Below are positions 36,138-44,923 of a stretch of 64,000 nucleotides of DNA, one piece after another. The stretch spans positions 1-64,000 of the forward strand of contig CAXBCH010000004.1 of the NCBI GenBank assembly GCA_963974125.1, read 5' to 3'. Each line of letters begins with the position of its first letter. Within the stretch, counting starts at the first letter, position 1. The notes below the pieces were generated by a model. That model did not search any database, was not told the DNA's origin, and worked only from the letters and a program-made list of their open reading frames with translations. The DNA comes from Haliea sp963974125 (lineage in GTDB: Bacteria > Pseudomonadota > Gammaproteobacteria > Pseudomonadales > Halieaceae). The position numbers and the translations under genes were made by a program.

Positions 36138-36607
36138 GTCCCGGCGAGACCTGCTGGCAGGTCCCCGACGAGGACGCCATGGTTGCGCTGGGCGCCGCAC
36201 TTGCCGCCGCCAGCGAGCCGGGCCTGGTGGTCTATCTGCAGGGCGATCTCGGCATGGGCAAGACGACCTTTTGCCGGGGCTTTATCCAGCGTCTGGGGCA
36301 TGTCGGCGCGGTGAAGAGTCCTACCTACACGCTGGTGGAGCCTTACCGGCTGGGGCAACTGGACGTATTTCACTTCGATCTCTATCGCCTTGGCGATCCC
36401 GCCGAGCTCGAGTTCATCGGTATTCGCGACTACTTCGCCGCCGACAGCCTGTGCCTGGTCGAATGGCCCGAGCGCGGCGTCGGTGCTTTACCCCCTGCGG
36501 ACTTAGCGATTACTATAGTGGCTGCCGGCAGCAGCCGTAGTGTCAGGGCGCGAGCCGGGTCGGTACTGGGAAGCAGGGTTCTGGCGCGCTGGCAGCCCGG
36601 TGTCTGA
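36134..36607 (+). CDS. tsaE: tRNA threonylcarbamoyladenosine biosynthesis ATPase TsaE
   Basis: This 157-residue small P-loop ATPase works with TsaB and TsaD to make t6A37 on ANN-reading tRNAs. The Walker A motif is GDLGMGKTT (Gly37-Thr45); SPTYTLVEPY and VFHFDLYRLGDPAELEFIG are signature stretches, followed by VEWPERG. It overlaps nnr by four bases (ATGA) and precedes amiB by 30 bases, the classical order. Confidence 0.95.
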   Translation: MSPGETCWQVPDEDAMVALGAALAAASEPGLVVYLQGDLGMGKTTFCRGFIQRLGHVGAVKSPTYTLVEPYRLGQLDVFHFDLYRLGDPAELEFIGIRDYFAADSLCLVEWPERGVGALPPADLAITIVAAGSSRSVRARAGSVLGSRVLARWQPGV

Positions 36608-36637
36608 ACAAAGCGACCGATAATCGGCTGGAGTGAA

Positions 36638-37954
36638 ATGAGCAGGGCTTTCTGGATCAGGCTGGTCCTGGCGTGGTTGGTGGTGTCCCCCGCGCTGGCG
36701 GTGGAGGTGCACGATGTGCGCCTTTGGCGCGCCCCGGACCACACCCGCGTTGTGTTTGACCTCACCGGGCCCGCCGAGCACCGTCTGTTGACCCTGGAAA
36801 ACCCGGACCGCATTGTCCTCGACCTCTCTATCGCAACACTCAAGGCCAGCCTCACCGACCTCGATCTCACCAATACCCCGATCTCCCTGGTGCGCTCTGG
36901 CGTCCGCGATGGCCGCGACCTGCGCGTAGTGTTCGATATCAAGGAGGGCGTCGATCCCCGCAGTTTTGCCCTCAAGGCCAATGCCCAGGCCGGAGACCGG
37001 CTGGTACTGGATCTTTACGACCGCACTCCAGGCAAGAAGCCGGCGGTGGCGGAGGTGAGCAAAAGCGCCGCAGCCCGGTCCGGGCGTCGGGACCTCATTA
37101 TCGCGATTGATGCCGGCCACGGTGGCGAGGATCCCGGCGCAACAGGGCCCAACCGCCTGCGCGAGAAAGACGTGGTCATGGCGATCTCACGGGAACTGCA
37201 CGCGCTGCTGGAACGGGATGAAGGTTTCAGTCCCACCATGATACGGACCGGGGATTACTACATCAGTCTCAAGGGACGTCGCGATATTGCCCGCAAGCGC
37301 CAGGCGGACCTTTTTGTATCGATCCACGCTGATGCCTTCACCCGCCGCGAGGCCAACGGCGCCTCGGTCTATGCCCTGTCCACCCGTGGCGCCACCAGCA
37401 CCACTGCCAGTTATCTGGCCCGGCGCGAGAACGAGGCCGACCTGGTGGGCGGGGTCCGGCTCTCGGACAAGGACGACGTGTTGGCCAGCGTTCTCACCGA
37501 TCTCTCCATGACCAATACCCTGGACCACAGCCTGAAAGTGGGCGACAAGGTGTTGCGGCGCATGGACACGGTGGCGCGCCTGCACAAGCGCAACGTGGAG
37601 CAGGCCGGGTTTGCGGTGCTGAAGTCGCCGGACATACCCTCGATCCTGGTGGAAACCGGCTTCATATCAAACCCGGGCGAGGCCCAGAAGCTGGGCACGC
37701 GGGAATACCAGCGCAAGGTGGCGCAGGCCATTCACGCCGGCATCCGCGACTGGTTCATTGCCCAGCCGCCACCCGGTACGCTGCTGGCCTGGCGCAAGCA
37801 GCAGGGCGACCAGGAGTATGTCATCGCCCGGGGTGATACACTGTCGGATATCGCCCAGCGCTTCAACGTGCCCGTAAACCGGCTGCGGGATCACAACGGT
37901 CTCCGCGACTCCCGCATCCTGGTGGGCCAGACGCTGAAAATCCCCACCACCTGA
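36638..37954 (+). CDS. amiB: N-acetylmuramoyl-L-alanine amidase, AmiB/AmiC type with LysM
   Basis: This 438-residue periplasmic zinc amidase cleaves septal peptidoglycan stem peptides. A signal peptide (about 1-21) is followed by an AMIN domain (about 22-125), the Amidase_3 domain (about 150-370) with IAIDAGHGGEDPGA, LREKDVVM, SIHADAF and VETGFISNPGE, and a C-terminal LysM (about 392-437; VIARGDTLSDIAQRFNV). The LysM tail matches AmiB of the tsaE-amiB-mutL operon. Confidence 0.95.
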   Translation: MSRAFWIRLVLAWLVVSPALAVEVHDVRLWRAPDHTRVVFDLTGPAEHRLLTLENPDRIVLDLSIATLKASLTDLDLTNTPISLVRSGVRDGRDLRVVFDIKEGVDPRSFALKANAQAGDRLVLDLYDRTPGKKPAVAEVSKSAAARSGRRDLIIAIDAGHGGEDPGATGPNRLREKDVVMAISRELHALLERDEGFSPTMIRTGDYYISLKGRRDIARKRQADLFVSIHADAFTRREANGASVYALSTRGATSTTASYLARRENEADLVGGVRLSDKDDVLASVLTDLSMTNTLDHSLKVGDKVLRRMDTVARLHKRNVEQAGFAVLKSPDIPSILVETGFISNPGEAQKLGTREYQRKVAQAIHAGIRDWFIAQPPPGTLLAWRKQQGDQEYVIARGDTLSDIAQRFNVPVNRLRDHNGLRDSRILVGQTLKIPTT

Positions 37955-37975
37955 GCGCTTTGGCGCCGCCGGCCC

Positions 37976-39781
37976 ATGTCCAGAATCCATCGTCTCAACC
38001 CGAGGCTCGCCAACCAGATCGCCGCCGGTGAAGTGGTCGAGCGCCCGGCCTCCGTCGCCAAGGAAGTGCTGGAGAACAGCCTCGATGCCGGTGCCACCCG
38101 GGTGGAAATCGACGTCGAGTCCGGCGGTACCCGGCTGATCCGTATCCGCGACAACGGCGCCGGCATGGAGCCGGATGACCTGCCGCTGGCCCTGGCCCGC
38201 CACGCCACCAGCAAGATCGCCTCGCTCGAGGACCTCGAATCCGTCGGCAGCCTGGGTTTCCGCGGCGAGGCCCTGGCTTCCATAGGCTCGGTGTCGCGCC
38301 TGACCCTGACCAGCAATCACCGCGATGACAGCAGCGAGGGCTGCAGTGCCCTTTGCGAGGGGCGCGAGATGGAGGTGCAGCTGCGGCCTGCCCCCCATCC
38401 CCGCGGCACTACCGTGGAAGTGCGCGACCTGTTCTTCAATACCCCGGCCCGGCGCAAGTTCCTGCGCACCGAAAAGACCGAGTTCAACCATCTGGAAGAG
38501 GTGGTCAAGCGGCTGGCCCTGTCCCGCTTCGAAGTCGCCTTCAGCCTGCGTCACAACGGCAAGCTCATCCATAATCTGGGCAGCGCCGCCAGCACCACCG
38601 AGCAGCAGCGGCGGGTAGCGGCGGTCTGCGGGCCGGCCTTCATGGAGCAGGCCCTGCATATAGAAACGGAACGCAGTGACATGCGCCTGCACGGCTGGCT
38701 GGCACTGCCCACCTTTTCCCGCAGCCAGGCGGACCTGCAGTACTTTTTCGTCAATGGTCGGGTGATCCGCGACAAGCTGGTAGCGCACGCTGTCAAGCAG
38801 GCCTACCGCGATGTGCTCTACCACGGCCGTCATCCTGCGTTTGTGCTCTATCTGGAACTGGATCCGGCGCAGGTCGATGTCAATGTGCACCCGGGCAAGC
38901 ACGAGGTGCGTTTCCGCGACAGCCGCGCGGTGCACCAGTGCATCTTCAGCGGCCTGCACCGGGCCCTGGCGGAGGTGCGGCCGGCATCGGCGCCGGCTCC
39001 CCTGGCCACGCCGGAGGGCCTGGCGGTGGACAGCCACACCGGCGAGATCGCGCGTCAGCCCGGTCTCGGCTGGGGTGCCGGCGCGCCGGCCTACCGCCCC
39101 TCGGCGGCGCCAGCGCCGGGCCGGGCGCTGGAACAGGTGCGCAGCTACTCCGGCCTGCACCCCCCGCGCCTGCAGGAGCAGGAGGCGCCGGAGGACGTGC
39201 CGCCACTGGGCTATGCCCTGGCGCAGCTCAAAGGCATTTACATCCTGGCGGAAAACACCGAGGGGCTGGTGCTGGTCGATATGCACGCGGCCCACGAACG
39301 GATTACCTATGAGCGCCTGAAAGCCGCCCGGGCGCTGGATGCCATTCCCGCCCAGCCCCTGCTGGTACCGCAGGCTATCGCGGTGAGCCAGCGCGAAGCG
39401 CTGTTGGCCCAGGAACATGCGGAACTGTTCCAGCGCCTGGGTCTGGCGGTGGATGTGGCAGGTGAGGAGTCCCTGCTGCTGCGGCAGATTCCGGTCAGTC
39501 TGCGCGACTCCGACGTCGAAGCCCTGGTGCGGGATGTATTGTCGGACCTCCTCGAATACGGCAGCTCCGATCGCATCGAGGCGCACATGGATGAAATCCT
39601 CTCCACCATGGCCTGCCACGGCTCGGTGCGCGCCAACCGCAGGCTCACGATCCCGGAAATGAACGCCCTGCTGCGGGACATGGAGGAAACCGAGCGCGCC
39701 GGGCAGTGCAATCACGGTCGCCCGACCTGGACCCGGCTGGCACTGGAGGAACTGGACAAGCTGTTCCTGCGGGGGCGTTAG
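37976..39781 (+). CDS. mutL: DNA mismatch repair protein MutL, endonuclease-motif type
   Basis: This 601-residue GHKL ATPase couples MutS recognition to strand removal. ATPase motifs ENSLDAGAT, DNGAGM and GFRGEALASI are intact, followed by the PMS2-like domain and a variable linker rich in Pro/Ala (about 330-395). The C-terminal part contains DMHAAHERITYE (residues 435-446), one substitution from the DQHA(X)2E(X)4E endonuclease motif, plus ACHGSVRANR and CNHGRP (578-583). This suggests a nicking MutL as in Pseudomonas, unlike the E. coli protein. Its stop shares one base with the miaA GTG. Confidence 0.95.
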   Translation: MSRIHRLNPRLANQIAAGEVVERPASVAKEVLENSLDAGATRVEIDVESGGTRLIRIRDNGAGMEPDDLPLALARHATSKIASLEDLESVGSLGFRGEALASIGSVSRLTLTSNHRDDSSEGCSALCEGREMEVQLRPAPHPRGTTVEVRDLFFNTPARRKFLRTEKTEFNHLEEVVKRLALSRFEVAFSLRHNGKLIHNLGSAASTTEQQRRVAAVCGPAFMEQALHIETERSDMRLHGWLALPTFSRSQADLQYFFVNGRVIRDKLVAHAVKQAYRDVLYHGRHPAFVLYLELDPAQVDVNVHPGKHEVRFRDSRAVHQCIFSGLHRALAEVRPASAPAPLATPEGLAVDSHTGEIARQPGLGWGAGAPAYRPSAAPAPGRALEQVRSYSGLHPPRLQEQEAPEDVPPLGYALAQLKGIYILAENTEGLVLVDMHAAHERITYERLKAARALDAIPAQPLLVPQAIAVSQREALLAQEHAELFQRLGLAVDVAGEESLLLRQIPVSLRDSDVEALVRDVLSDLLEYGSSDRIEAHMDEILSTMACHGSVRANRRLTIPEMNALLRDMEETERAGQCNHGRPTWTRLALEELDKLFLRGR

Positions 39782-40764
39782 TGGGCCACGCGCCCGACAA
39801 GCCGCTGCTGCTGTGTGTCATGGGACCCACGGCGGCGGGCAAGACCGACCTGGCCATAGGCCTGGCCGGGGCGCTGGACGGTGAACTGGTCAGCGTCGAT
39901 TCCGCCCTGGTGTACCGCGGCCTGGATATCGGCAGCGCCAAGCCCGACTACCCCCACCATCTGATCGATATTCGCGATCCGGCCGAGAGCTACTCGGCGG
40001 CCGATTTTGTCGCCGATGCGAGCAGGGTGGTAGCGGACATTGTCGGCCGCGGTCGCACCCCGATTCTGGTCGGCGGCACCATGCTTTACTTCCGGGCATT
40101 CCTGGAGGGGCTCGCGGCAATGCCCGCCAGCGACCCCGCGATTCGCGCGGAGCTGGCTGCAACCGCAGGGCGCGAGGGCTGGCCGGCACTGCATGCCCGG
40201 CTGGCGGAGGTCGATCCGGTTGCCGCGGCAGCAATCCATCCGCACCACTCACAGCGTATAAGCAGGGCATTGGAAGTGTTCGCAGGCAGCGGCATTCGTT
40301 TGAGTGAGTGGCACCGGCGGCCTGTAGTGAGTCCGGCGGCTCGCTACCGTGTGGTGCAACTGGCCTTGTGTCCGCAGCAGCGGGCGGAGTTGCATCGCCG
40401 TATCGACCTCAGGTTCCAGTCGATGCTGGCGCAGGGGTTCCTGCAGGAAGTGGCGGCACTGCACCGGCGCCCGGACCTGCACCCCGACCTGCCGGCGATA
40501 CGCGCCGTTGGCTACCGCCAGCTGTGGCGTCATCTCGACGGTGAGTGCAGCCTGGAGGAGGCAGTACAGCAGGGGCTGGCGGCCACCCGACAGCTGGCCA
40601 AGCGGCAGTTGACCTGGTTGCGGAAGTGGCCGGGACTGCACTGGTTGCTGACGGATGCCGAGGGGAACGTTTGCGCTGCCGGAGAGTCAGAAGCCGGGGG
40701 CCGGGAAATGGAAGAGATTCCGCTGCGGGCAGCCTTGAAGTACCTGGGTGCAGACCCCATGTAA
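39781..40764 (+). CDS. miaA: tRNA dimethylallyltransferase
   Basis: This 327-residue enzyme transfers a dimethylallyl group to A37 of UNN-reading tRNAs. The P-loop is GPTAAGKTDLA; SVDSALVYRGLDIGSAKP and LVGGTMLYFRA are family signatures, and QRISRALEVF lies in the insertion domain. The GTG at 39781 uses the last base of the mutL TAG stop, and a start there gives the expected N-terminus; upstream frame is mutL-antiphase coding. hfq follows 152 bases later. Confidence 0.95.
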   Translation: MGHAPDKPLLLCVMGPTAAGKTDLAIGLAGALDGELVSVDSALVYRGLDIGSAKPDYPHHLIDIRDPAESYSAADFVADASRVVADIVGRGRTPILVGGTMLYFRAFLEGLAAMPASDPAIRAELAATAGREGWPALHARLAEVDPVAAAAIHPHHSQRISRALEVFAGSGIRLSEWHRRPVVSPAARYRVVQLALCPQQRAELHRRIDLRFQSMLAQGFLQEVAALHRRPDLHPDLPAIRAVGYRQLWRHLDGECSLEEAVQQGLAATRQLAKRQLTWLRKWPGLHWLLTDAEGNVCAAGESEAGGREMEEIPLRAALKYLGADPM

Positions 40765-40780
40765 AGCTGCAAACCTGTTC

Positions 40781-40786
40781 TATACT
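40781..40786 (+). promoter_or_regulatory. Candidate -10 element for hfq
   Basis: TATACT at 40781-40786 in the 152-base miaA-hfq gap, about 130 bases before the hfq ATG. The -35 region is poor, so the assignment is weak; hfq often has its own promoters at this place. Confidence 0.35.
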
Positions 40787-40916
40787 GTAGCAGGGGCAGT
40801 GGAACACTATCTGCGGTCTGCTTCGTGCGCCAGGTTCAACCCGGTAGCGGGGGTGAGCGGGGACCGTAAACAATCAATCATTTTGGGCTCCTGTTGAGCC
40901 GACCGAGGAGAGAATT

Positions 40917-41168
40917 ATGTCAAAAGGGCACACGCTACAAGACCCTTACCTGAATATTTTGCGTAAGGAACGCGTCCCCGTTTCCATTTACCTGGTGAAC
41001 GGCATCAAATTGCAGGGCCAGATCGAGTCTTTCGACCAGTTTGTCGTCCTGCTCAAGAACACCGTCAGCCAGATGGTCTACAAGCATGCCATCTCGACCG
41101 TTGTGCCCTCCCGCGTGGTGCGCATGCCCATGCAGAATCCGCCGGAAGATGATGAAGCCGATAGCTAG
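40917..41168 (+). CDS. hfq: RNA chaperone Hfq
   Basis: This 83-residue Sm-like protein forms the hexamer that pairs small RNAs with mRNAs. Sm1 (LVNGIKLQGQIESFDQFVVL) and Sm2 (YKHAISTVVPSR) are complete, including the YKHA motif that defines the proximal face. The C-terminal tail is short and acidic (NPPEDDEADS), as in Pseudomonas rather than E. coli. ACCGAGGAGAG precedes the ATG. hflX follows after a 50-base gap. Confidence 0.98.
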   Translation: MSKGHTLQDPYLNILRKERVPVSIYLVNGIKLQGQIESFDQFVVLLKNTVSQMVYKHAISTVVPSRVVRMPMQNPPEDDEADS

Positions 41169-41185
41169 CGCCGGCCTGCGGCGCT
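41167..41185 (+). other. Intergenic hairpin between hfq and hflX
   Basis: AGCGCCG (41167-41173) and CGGCGCT (41179-41185) form a perfect 7-base stem with a 5-base loop, starting at the hfq stop codon. No T-tract follows, so it may act in mRNA processing or partial attenuation only. Confidence 0.3.
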
Positions 41186-41218
41186 CCGGCGTCGCTGCTA
41201 CTGCCCGCTGCACTCGAG

Positions 41219-42502
41219 GTGCGCTTGTTTTTTGAGCGTCCGGCGTCCGGCGAGCGCGCAGTTCTGGTCCACCTCACGATAGCCAGCGAAGACGAGCGGG
41301 AAGATCCCCGCGAGTTCGAGGAACTGGTCCTGTCCGCGGGTGGCGATCCCGTGGCCTTTGTCATGGGCAGTCGCAGCGTGCCGGATTCGCGTACCTTTGT
41401 CGGCTCCGGCAAGCTGCAGGAAATTGCCGATGAGGTGCAGTTGCACGAAGCCGAGATCGTCATGTTCAACCATGCCCTCAGCCCCAGCCAGGAGCGCAAC
41501 CTGGAGCGCGAGCTCAAGTGTCGGGTGCTGGATCGAACCGGCCTGATTCTGGATATATTCGCCCAGCGCGCGCGTACCCATGAAGGCAAGTTGCAGGTGG
41601 AGCTGGCGCAGTTGCAGCACATGAGCACGCGGCTGGTGCGGGGCTGGACCCACCTGGAGCGGCAGAAGGGCGGCATCGGCCTGCGCGGCCCGGGGGAAAC
41701 CCAGCTTGAGACCGACCGTCGCTTGCTGCGGGCGCGAATCAAGTCGATTCAGGGCCGCCTGCAGAAAGTGCAGCGCCAGCGCGACCAGGGGCGGCGTTCC
41801 CGACGCCGGGCCGAGGTGCCTACGATTGCGCTGGTGGGTTACACCAATGCCGGCAAGTCGACGCTGTTCAACCGCCTGACCGGTTCCTCGGTCTTTGCCG
41901 CCGACCAGCTTTTTGCCACCCTGGACCCGACCCTGCGACGGCTGGACCTGGAGGAGGCGGGCCCGGTGATCCTCGCAGATACCGTGGGTTTTATCGCCCA
42001 TCTGCCGCACAAGCTGGTGGAGGCCTTCAAGGCCACTCTGGAGGAAACTGTCAGTGCCGATCTGCTGCTGCACGTAATCGACGTTGCCGCCGAGGCCCGG
42101 GAGGACAATATCCACCAGGTCGAGGCCGTGCTGGAGGAAATTGGTGCGGCCGACATCCCGTTGCTGCAGGTCTACAACAAACTGGACTTGTTGGAGCAGC
42201 CCCCCCGGATTGATTACGATGAGAGTGGAAGGCCCGAGCGCGTGTGGCTGAGTGCGTCCACCGGCGCCGGCTGCGAGCTGCTGCTCAAGGCCATTGCCGA
42301 GCTGGTCGGCGATGACATGGTCGAGGAGGAGCTGCAGCTGGAACCGGAGCAGGGCAGCCTGCGAGCTGCCCTGTACCGCCTCGGCGCAGTTGCCGCCGAG
42401 CGGTACGGCGATGACGGTGTTGCCCATCTGAATGTGCGCTTGCCGCGGGCGGACTGGAACCGCCTGATGAAATTGACACCAGAGCCGGCGCCCTGGGAGT
42501 AA
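41219..42502 (+). CDS. hflX: Ribosome-associated GTPase HflX
   Basis: This 427-residue GTPase binds 50S subunits and splits stalled ribosomes. The N-terminal glycine-rich subdomain includes GSGKLQEI and RGPGETQLETDRR; the G domain has G1 GYTNAGKSTLFN, G3 DTVGFI and G4 NKLD. It starts with GTG. A C-terminal domain of about 60 residues completes the protein. It lies in the standard hfq-hflX-hflK-hflC order, 59 bases before hflK. Confidence 0.96.
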   Translation: MRLFFERPASGERAVLVHLTIASEDEREDPREFEELVLSAGGDPVAFVMGSRSVPDSRTFVGSGKLQEIADEVQLHEAEIVMFNHALSPSQERNLERELKCRVLDRTGLILDIFAQRARTHEGKLQVELAQLQHMSTRLVRGWTHLERQKGGIGLRGPGETQLETDRRLLRARIKSIQGRLQKVQRQRDQGRRSRRRAEVPTIALVGYTNAGKSTLFNRLTGSSVFAADQLFATLDPTLRRLDLEEAGPVILADTVGFIAHLPHKLVEAFKATLEETVSADLLLHVIDVAAEAREDNIHQVEAVLEEIGAADIPLLQVYNKLDLLEQPPRIDYDESGRPERVWLSASTGAGCELLLKAIAELVGDDMVEEELQLEPEQGSLRAALYRLGAVAAERYGDDGVAHLNVRLPRADWNRLMKLTPEPAPWE

Positions 42503-42561
42503 AACCCCTGCGCCATTGATTTTTTGATAGACTGCGTCGACTTTGCTAACAGGAGTTTGGT

Positions 42562-43722
42562 ATGGCCTGGAATGAACCGGGTGGTGGCGGCAACAAGCCC
42601 AAGGATCCTTGGGGTGGCGGCGAGCAGGGACCACCGGACCTCGACGAGGCGCTGAAAAAGCTGCAGGAAAAACTGGGCGGCATTTTTGGTGGCCGCGGCG
42701 GCAGTGGCGGTAAATCCGGTGGCGGCAAGGGTATCCCGGCCAGCCTGTTCGTGGTCGCTGCCCTGGTCGCAGTGGTGGTGTGGGCCCTGATGGGACTCTA
42801 CCAGGTTGACGAGCAGGAGCGGGCGGTGGTGCTGCGCTTCGGCAAGTACTATGACACCGTGCAGCCGGGCCTGCAGTGGAATCCGCCGCTGATTGACGAG
42901 GTGATCAAGGTCAATACGACCAAGGTCCGCGCGGCGACGTTCCGCGAGATCATGCTGACCCGGGACGAGAATATCGTCGAGGTGCGGATGTCGGTGCAGT
43001 ATGTGATCCTCGACCCCACCAGTTTCGTGCTCAAGGTGCGCGATCCGGAAAACTCCCTGCAACACGCGGCCCAGAGTGCCCTGCGGCACGTGGTGGGCGA
43101 CACCCGCATGGATGCGGCGCTGACTGAAGGTCGCGCCCAGATCGGCGTCGACGTGCAGACTCGCCTGCAGCGCTATGTCGACATGTACGAGACCGGTATC
43201 CGCGTAGTGAAGGTCAACATCGACGAATCCAAGCCCCCGAGCCAGGTCCAGGCGGCGTTTGACGACGTCATCAAGGCCCGGGAGGACGAGGAGCGGCTGA
43301 AAAACGAAGCCCAGGCCTACGCCAACGGTATCGTTCCGGAAGCCCGCGGTCGCGCCCAGCGTGTGATCGAGGAAGCCAGTGCCTACCGCGAGCAGGTGGT
43401 GGCGGAAGCCGAAGGTGAGGCGGAACGCTTCAAGGCGCTGCTGGCGGAATACGCCAAGGCGCCTGAAGTCACACGCGAGCGCCTGTACCTGGATGCGGTG
43501 CAGCGGGTATTCCGCAACACCAGCAAGGTCATGGTCGATGTCGAGGGCGGCAACAACGTGATGTACCTGCCGCTGGACAAGATGACGGAGGCCTCCGGGC
43601 CGGCTGTGCCCCGCAGTGGTGGCAGGCTGGATCCCAACACCATTCGCGAGCTGACCAACGCCGTGACAGAACAGCTGCGGCAGGATGCAGCGTCGGCCAA
43701 CAACCGCAGAGGAGGTCGCTAA
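42562..43722 (+). CDS. hflK: HflK, FtsH-modulating SPFH membrane protein
   Basis: This 386-residue subunit of the HflKC complex surrounds and modulates the FtsH protease. The N-terminus is rich in Gly (GGGRGIPASL-like region, about 1-60), followed by one helix (about 62-82) and the periplasmic SPFH/band-7 domain (VDEQERAVVLRFGKYYDTV). A long charged coiled-coil (about 240-310) follows. ACAGGAGT precedes the ATG. hflC starts two bases after its stop. Confidence 0.96.
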   Translation: MAWNEPGGGGNKPKDPWGGGEQGPPDLDEALKKLQEKLGGIFGGRGGSGGKSGGGKGIPASLFVVAALVAVVVWALMGLYQVDEQERAVVLRFGKYYDTVQPGLQWNPPLIDEVIKVNTTKVRAATFREIMLTRDENIVEVRMSVQYVILDPTSFVLKVRDPENSLQHAAQSALRHVVGDTRMDAALTEGRAQIGVDVQTRLQRYVDMYETGIRVVKVNIDESKPPSQVQAAFDDVIKAREDEERLKNEAQAYANGIVPEARGRAQRVIEEASAYREQVVAEAEGEAERFKALLAEYAKAPEVTRERLYLDAVQRVFRNTSKVMVDVEGGNNVMYLPLDKMTEASGPAVPRSGGRLDPNTIRELTNAVTEQLRQDAASANNRRGGR

Positions 43723-43723
43723 G

Positions 43724-44599
43724 ATGGGCGGTAAAGGTATGACCTGGATGTTGGTCGCGGTGCTGGCGCTGTTTGTGCTCAGCAACACGGTCTTTGTGGT
43801 CAAGGAAACAGAACGCGCGGTGATGCTGCAGTTTGGCGAGGTGGTCAATCCCGACATCCAGCCCGGCTTGCATGTGAAGATTCCGTTCGTCAACAACATT
43901 CGCAAGTTCGAGGCGCGCCTGCTGACCGTGGACGCCACCGCCGAGCGTTTCTTCACCCAGGAGAAGAAGGCCCTGATTGTGGACTCCTACGCCAAGTTCC
44001 GGGTGGCGGATACGGCGAAGTTCTACACCGCCACCAACGGTGAAGAGGCTCGCGCCAGTGCCCTGCTGGGGCAGCGGATCAACGACGGCCTGCGCAACCA
44101 GGTGGCGATCCGGACCATCCAGGAAGTGGTGTCCGGCCAGCGCGATGAGCTGATGGAGGCGCTGACCTCGGAGCTCACTGTGGTGGCGCGCGAGGAATAC
44201 GGGGTCGAGGTACTGGATGTGCGGGTCAAGCAGATCGACCTGCCGCCGGATGTATCCGAGTCCGTTTACCGGCGCATGAACGCCGAGCGGGAAAAGGAAG
44301 CCCGCGAGCACCGTGCCCAAGGTCAGGAGCTGGCCGAGGGCATTCGGGCAGCCGCCGACCGTGAAGTGACGGTACTCGAGGCCAATGCCTACCGCGATGC
44401 GGAACTCATCCGCGGTGAAGGGGACGCCAATGCGACCGCGATTTATGCCAGCGCCTTCAACGCCGACCGCGAGTTCTACTCCTTTACCCGCAGCCTGCGT
44501 GCCTATCAGGACGCCTTCCAGGGTAGCGGTGACCTGCTGCTGATCCAGCCCGACAGCGAATTCTTCCGTTACCTGAAGGACTCGTCGGGCGGCAAATAG
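43724..44599 (+). CDS. hflC: HflC, FtsH-modulating SPFH membrane protein
   Basis: This 291-residue partner of HflK has an N-terminal membrane helix (MTWMLVAVLALFVLSNTVFV), an SPFH domain (VKETERAVMLQFGEVV) and the coiled-coil with REHRAQGQELAEGIRAAAD. The ATG at 43724 follows a strong GGAGGT at 43711-43716 and is clearly the start. The C-terminal FFRYLKDSSGGK is typical. Downstream lies a 124-base gap with a possible promoter and hairpins before the DUF2065 gene. Confidence 0.96.
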   Translation: MGGKGMTWMLVAVLALFVLSNTVFVVKETERAVMLQFGEVVNPDIQPGLHVKIPFVNNIRKFEARLLTVDATAERFFTQEKKALIVDSYAKFRVADTAKFYTATNGEEARASALLGQRINDGLRNQVAIRTIQEVVSGQRDELMEALTSELTVVAREEYGVEVLDVRVKQIDLPPDVSESVYRRMNAEREKEAREHRAQGQELAEGIRAAADREVTVLEANAYRDAELIRGEGDANATAIYASAFNADREFYSFTRSLRAYQDAFQGSGDLLLIQPDSEFFRYLKDSSGGK

Positions 44600-44633
44600 G
44601 TCGGAAAAACGCAGGTGCCTTCAGCGGCGCCTG

Positions 44634-44642
44634 TGGTAGAAT
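44634..44642 (+). promoter_or_regulatory. Candidate extended -10 promoter for DUF2065-hisZ-purA
   Basis: TGGTAGAAT is an extended -10 (TGn plus TAGAAT at 44637-44642), which can work without a -35; the -35 region here is poor. A transcript from it would contain the hairpin at 44658-44684. Confidence 0.35.
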
Positions 44643-44657
44643 TCGACAACCGTGGGA

Positions 44658-44708
44658 TCCGGCGTTTTACCCACAAACGCCGGAACCGCGGTTTTTTTAT
44701 GACCGCGG
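44658..44708 (+). other. Tandem leader hairpins with T7 tract, possible weak terminator/attenuator
   Basis: TCCGGCGTTT (44658-44667) pairs perfectly with AAACGCCGGA (44675-44684) around 7 bases. A second stem CCGCGGT (44686-44692)/ACCGCGG (44702-44708) follows, its loop formed by a T-rich run (T7 at 44692-44698). The T run starts seven bases after the first stem, so termination would be weak; the layout resembles an attenuator. Confidence 0.35.
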
Positions 44709-44723
44709 CAGCAGGGAGTTGAT

Positions 44724-44915
44724 GTGGAATTCTGGCAGGTTCTGCCGGTAGCCCTGGCGCTGGTGCTGATTATCGAGGGCATTGTGCCGTTTCTGAGCCC
44801 CAGGGCGTGGCGGCAAATGGTGCTCGGGGTGGCCCAGCAGCCGGACCGGGTTATCCGCAACGTTGGCCTGGGCAGCATGCTGTTCGGGTTGGCGCTTTTG
44901 TATTGGGTGCATTAA
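44724..44915 (+). CDS. DUF2065 family small membrane protein (YjeT-like)
   Basis: This 63-residue protein has two predicted membrane helices (about 5-24 and 44-62) and the characteristic EGIVPFLSPRAWRQM motif between them. It belongs to the YjeT/DUF2065 family, which is nearly always encoded between hflC and purA. It starts with GTG, with GGGAG six bases upstream. hisZ starts 8 bases after its stop. Function is unknown. Confidence 0.88.
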   Translation: MEFWQVLPVALALVLIIEGIVPFLSPRAWRQMVLGVAQQPDRVIRNVGLGSMLFGLALLYWVH

Positions 44916-44923
44916 GGCTGGTT

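Noticed and set aside
37667..39715. 682-codon open frame antisense to amiB and mutL
   Set aside because: Shadow of mutL, whose motifs are intact on the plus strand.
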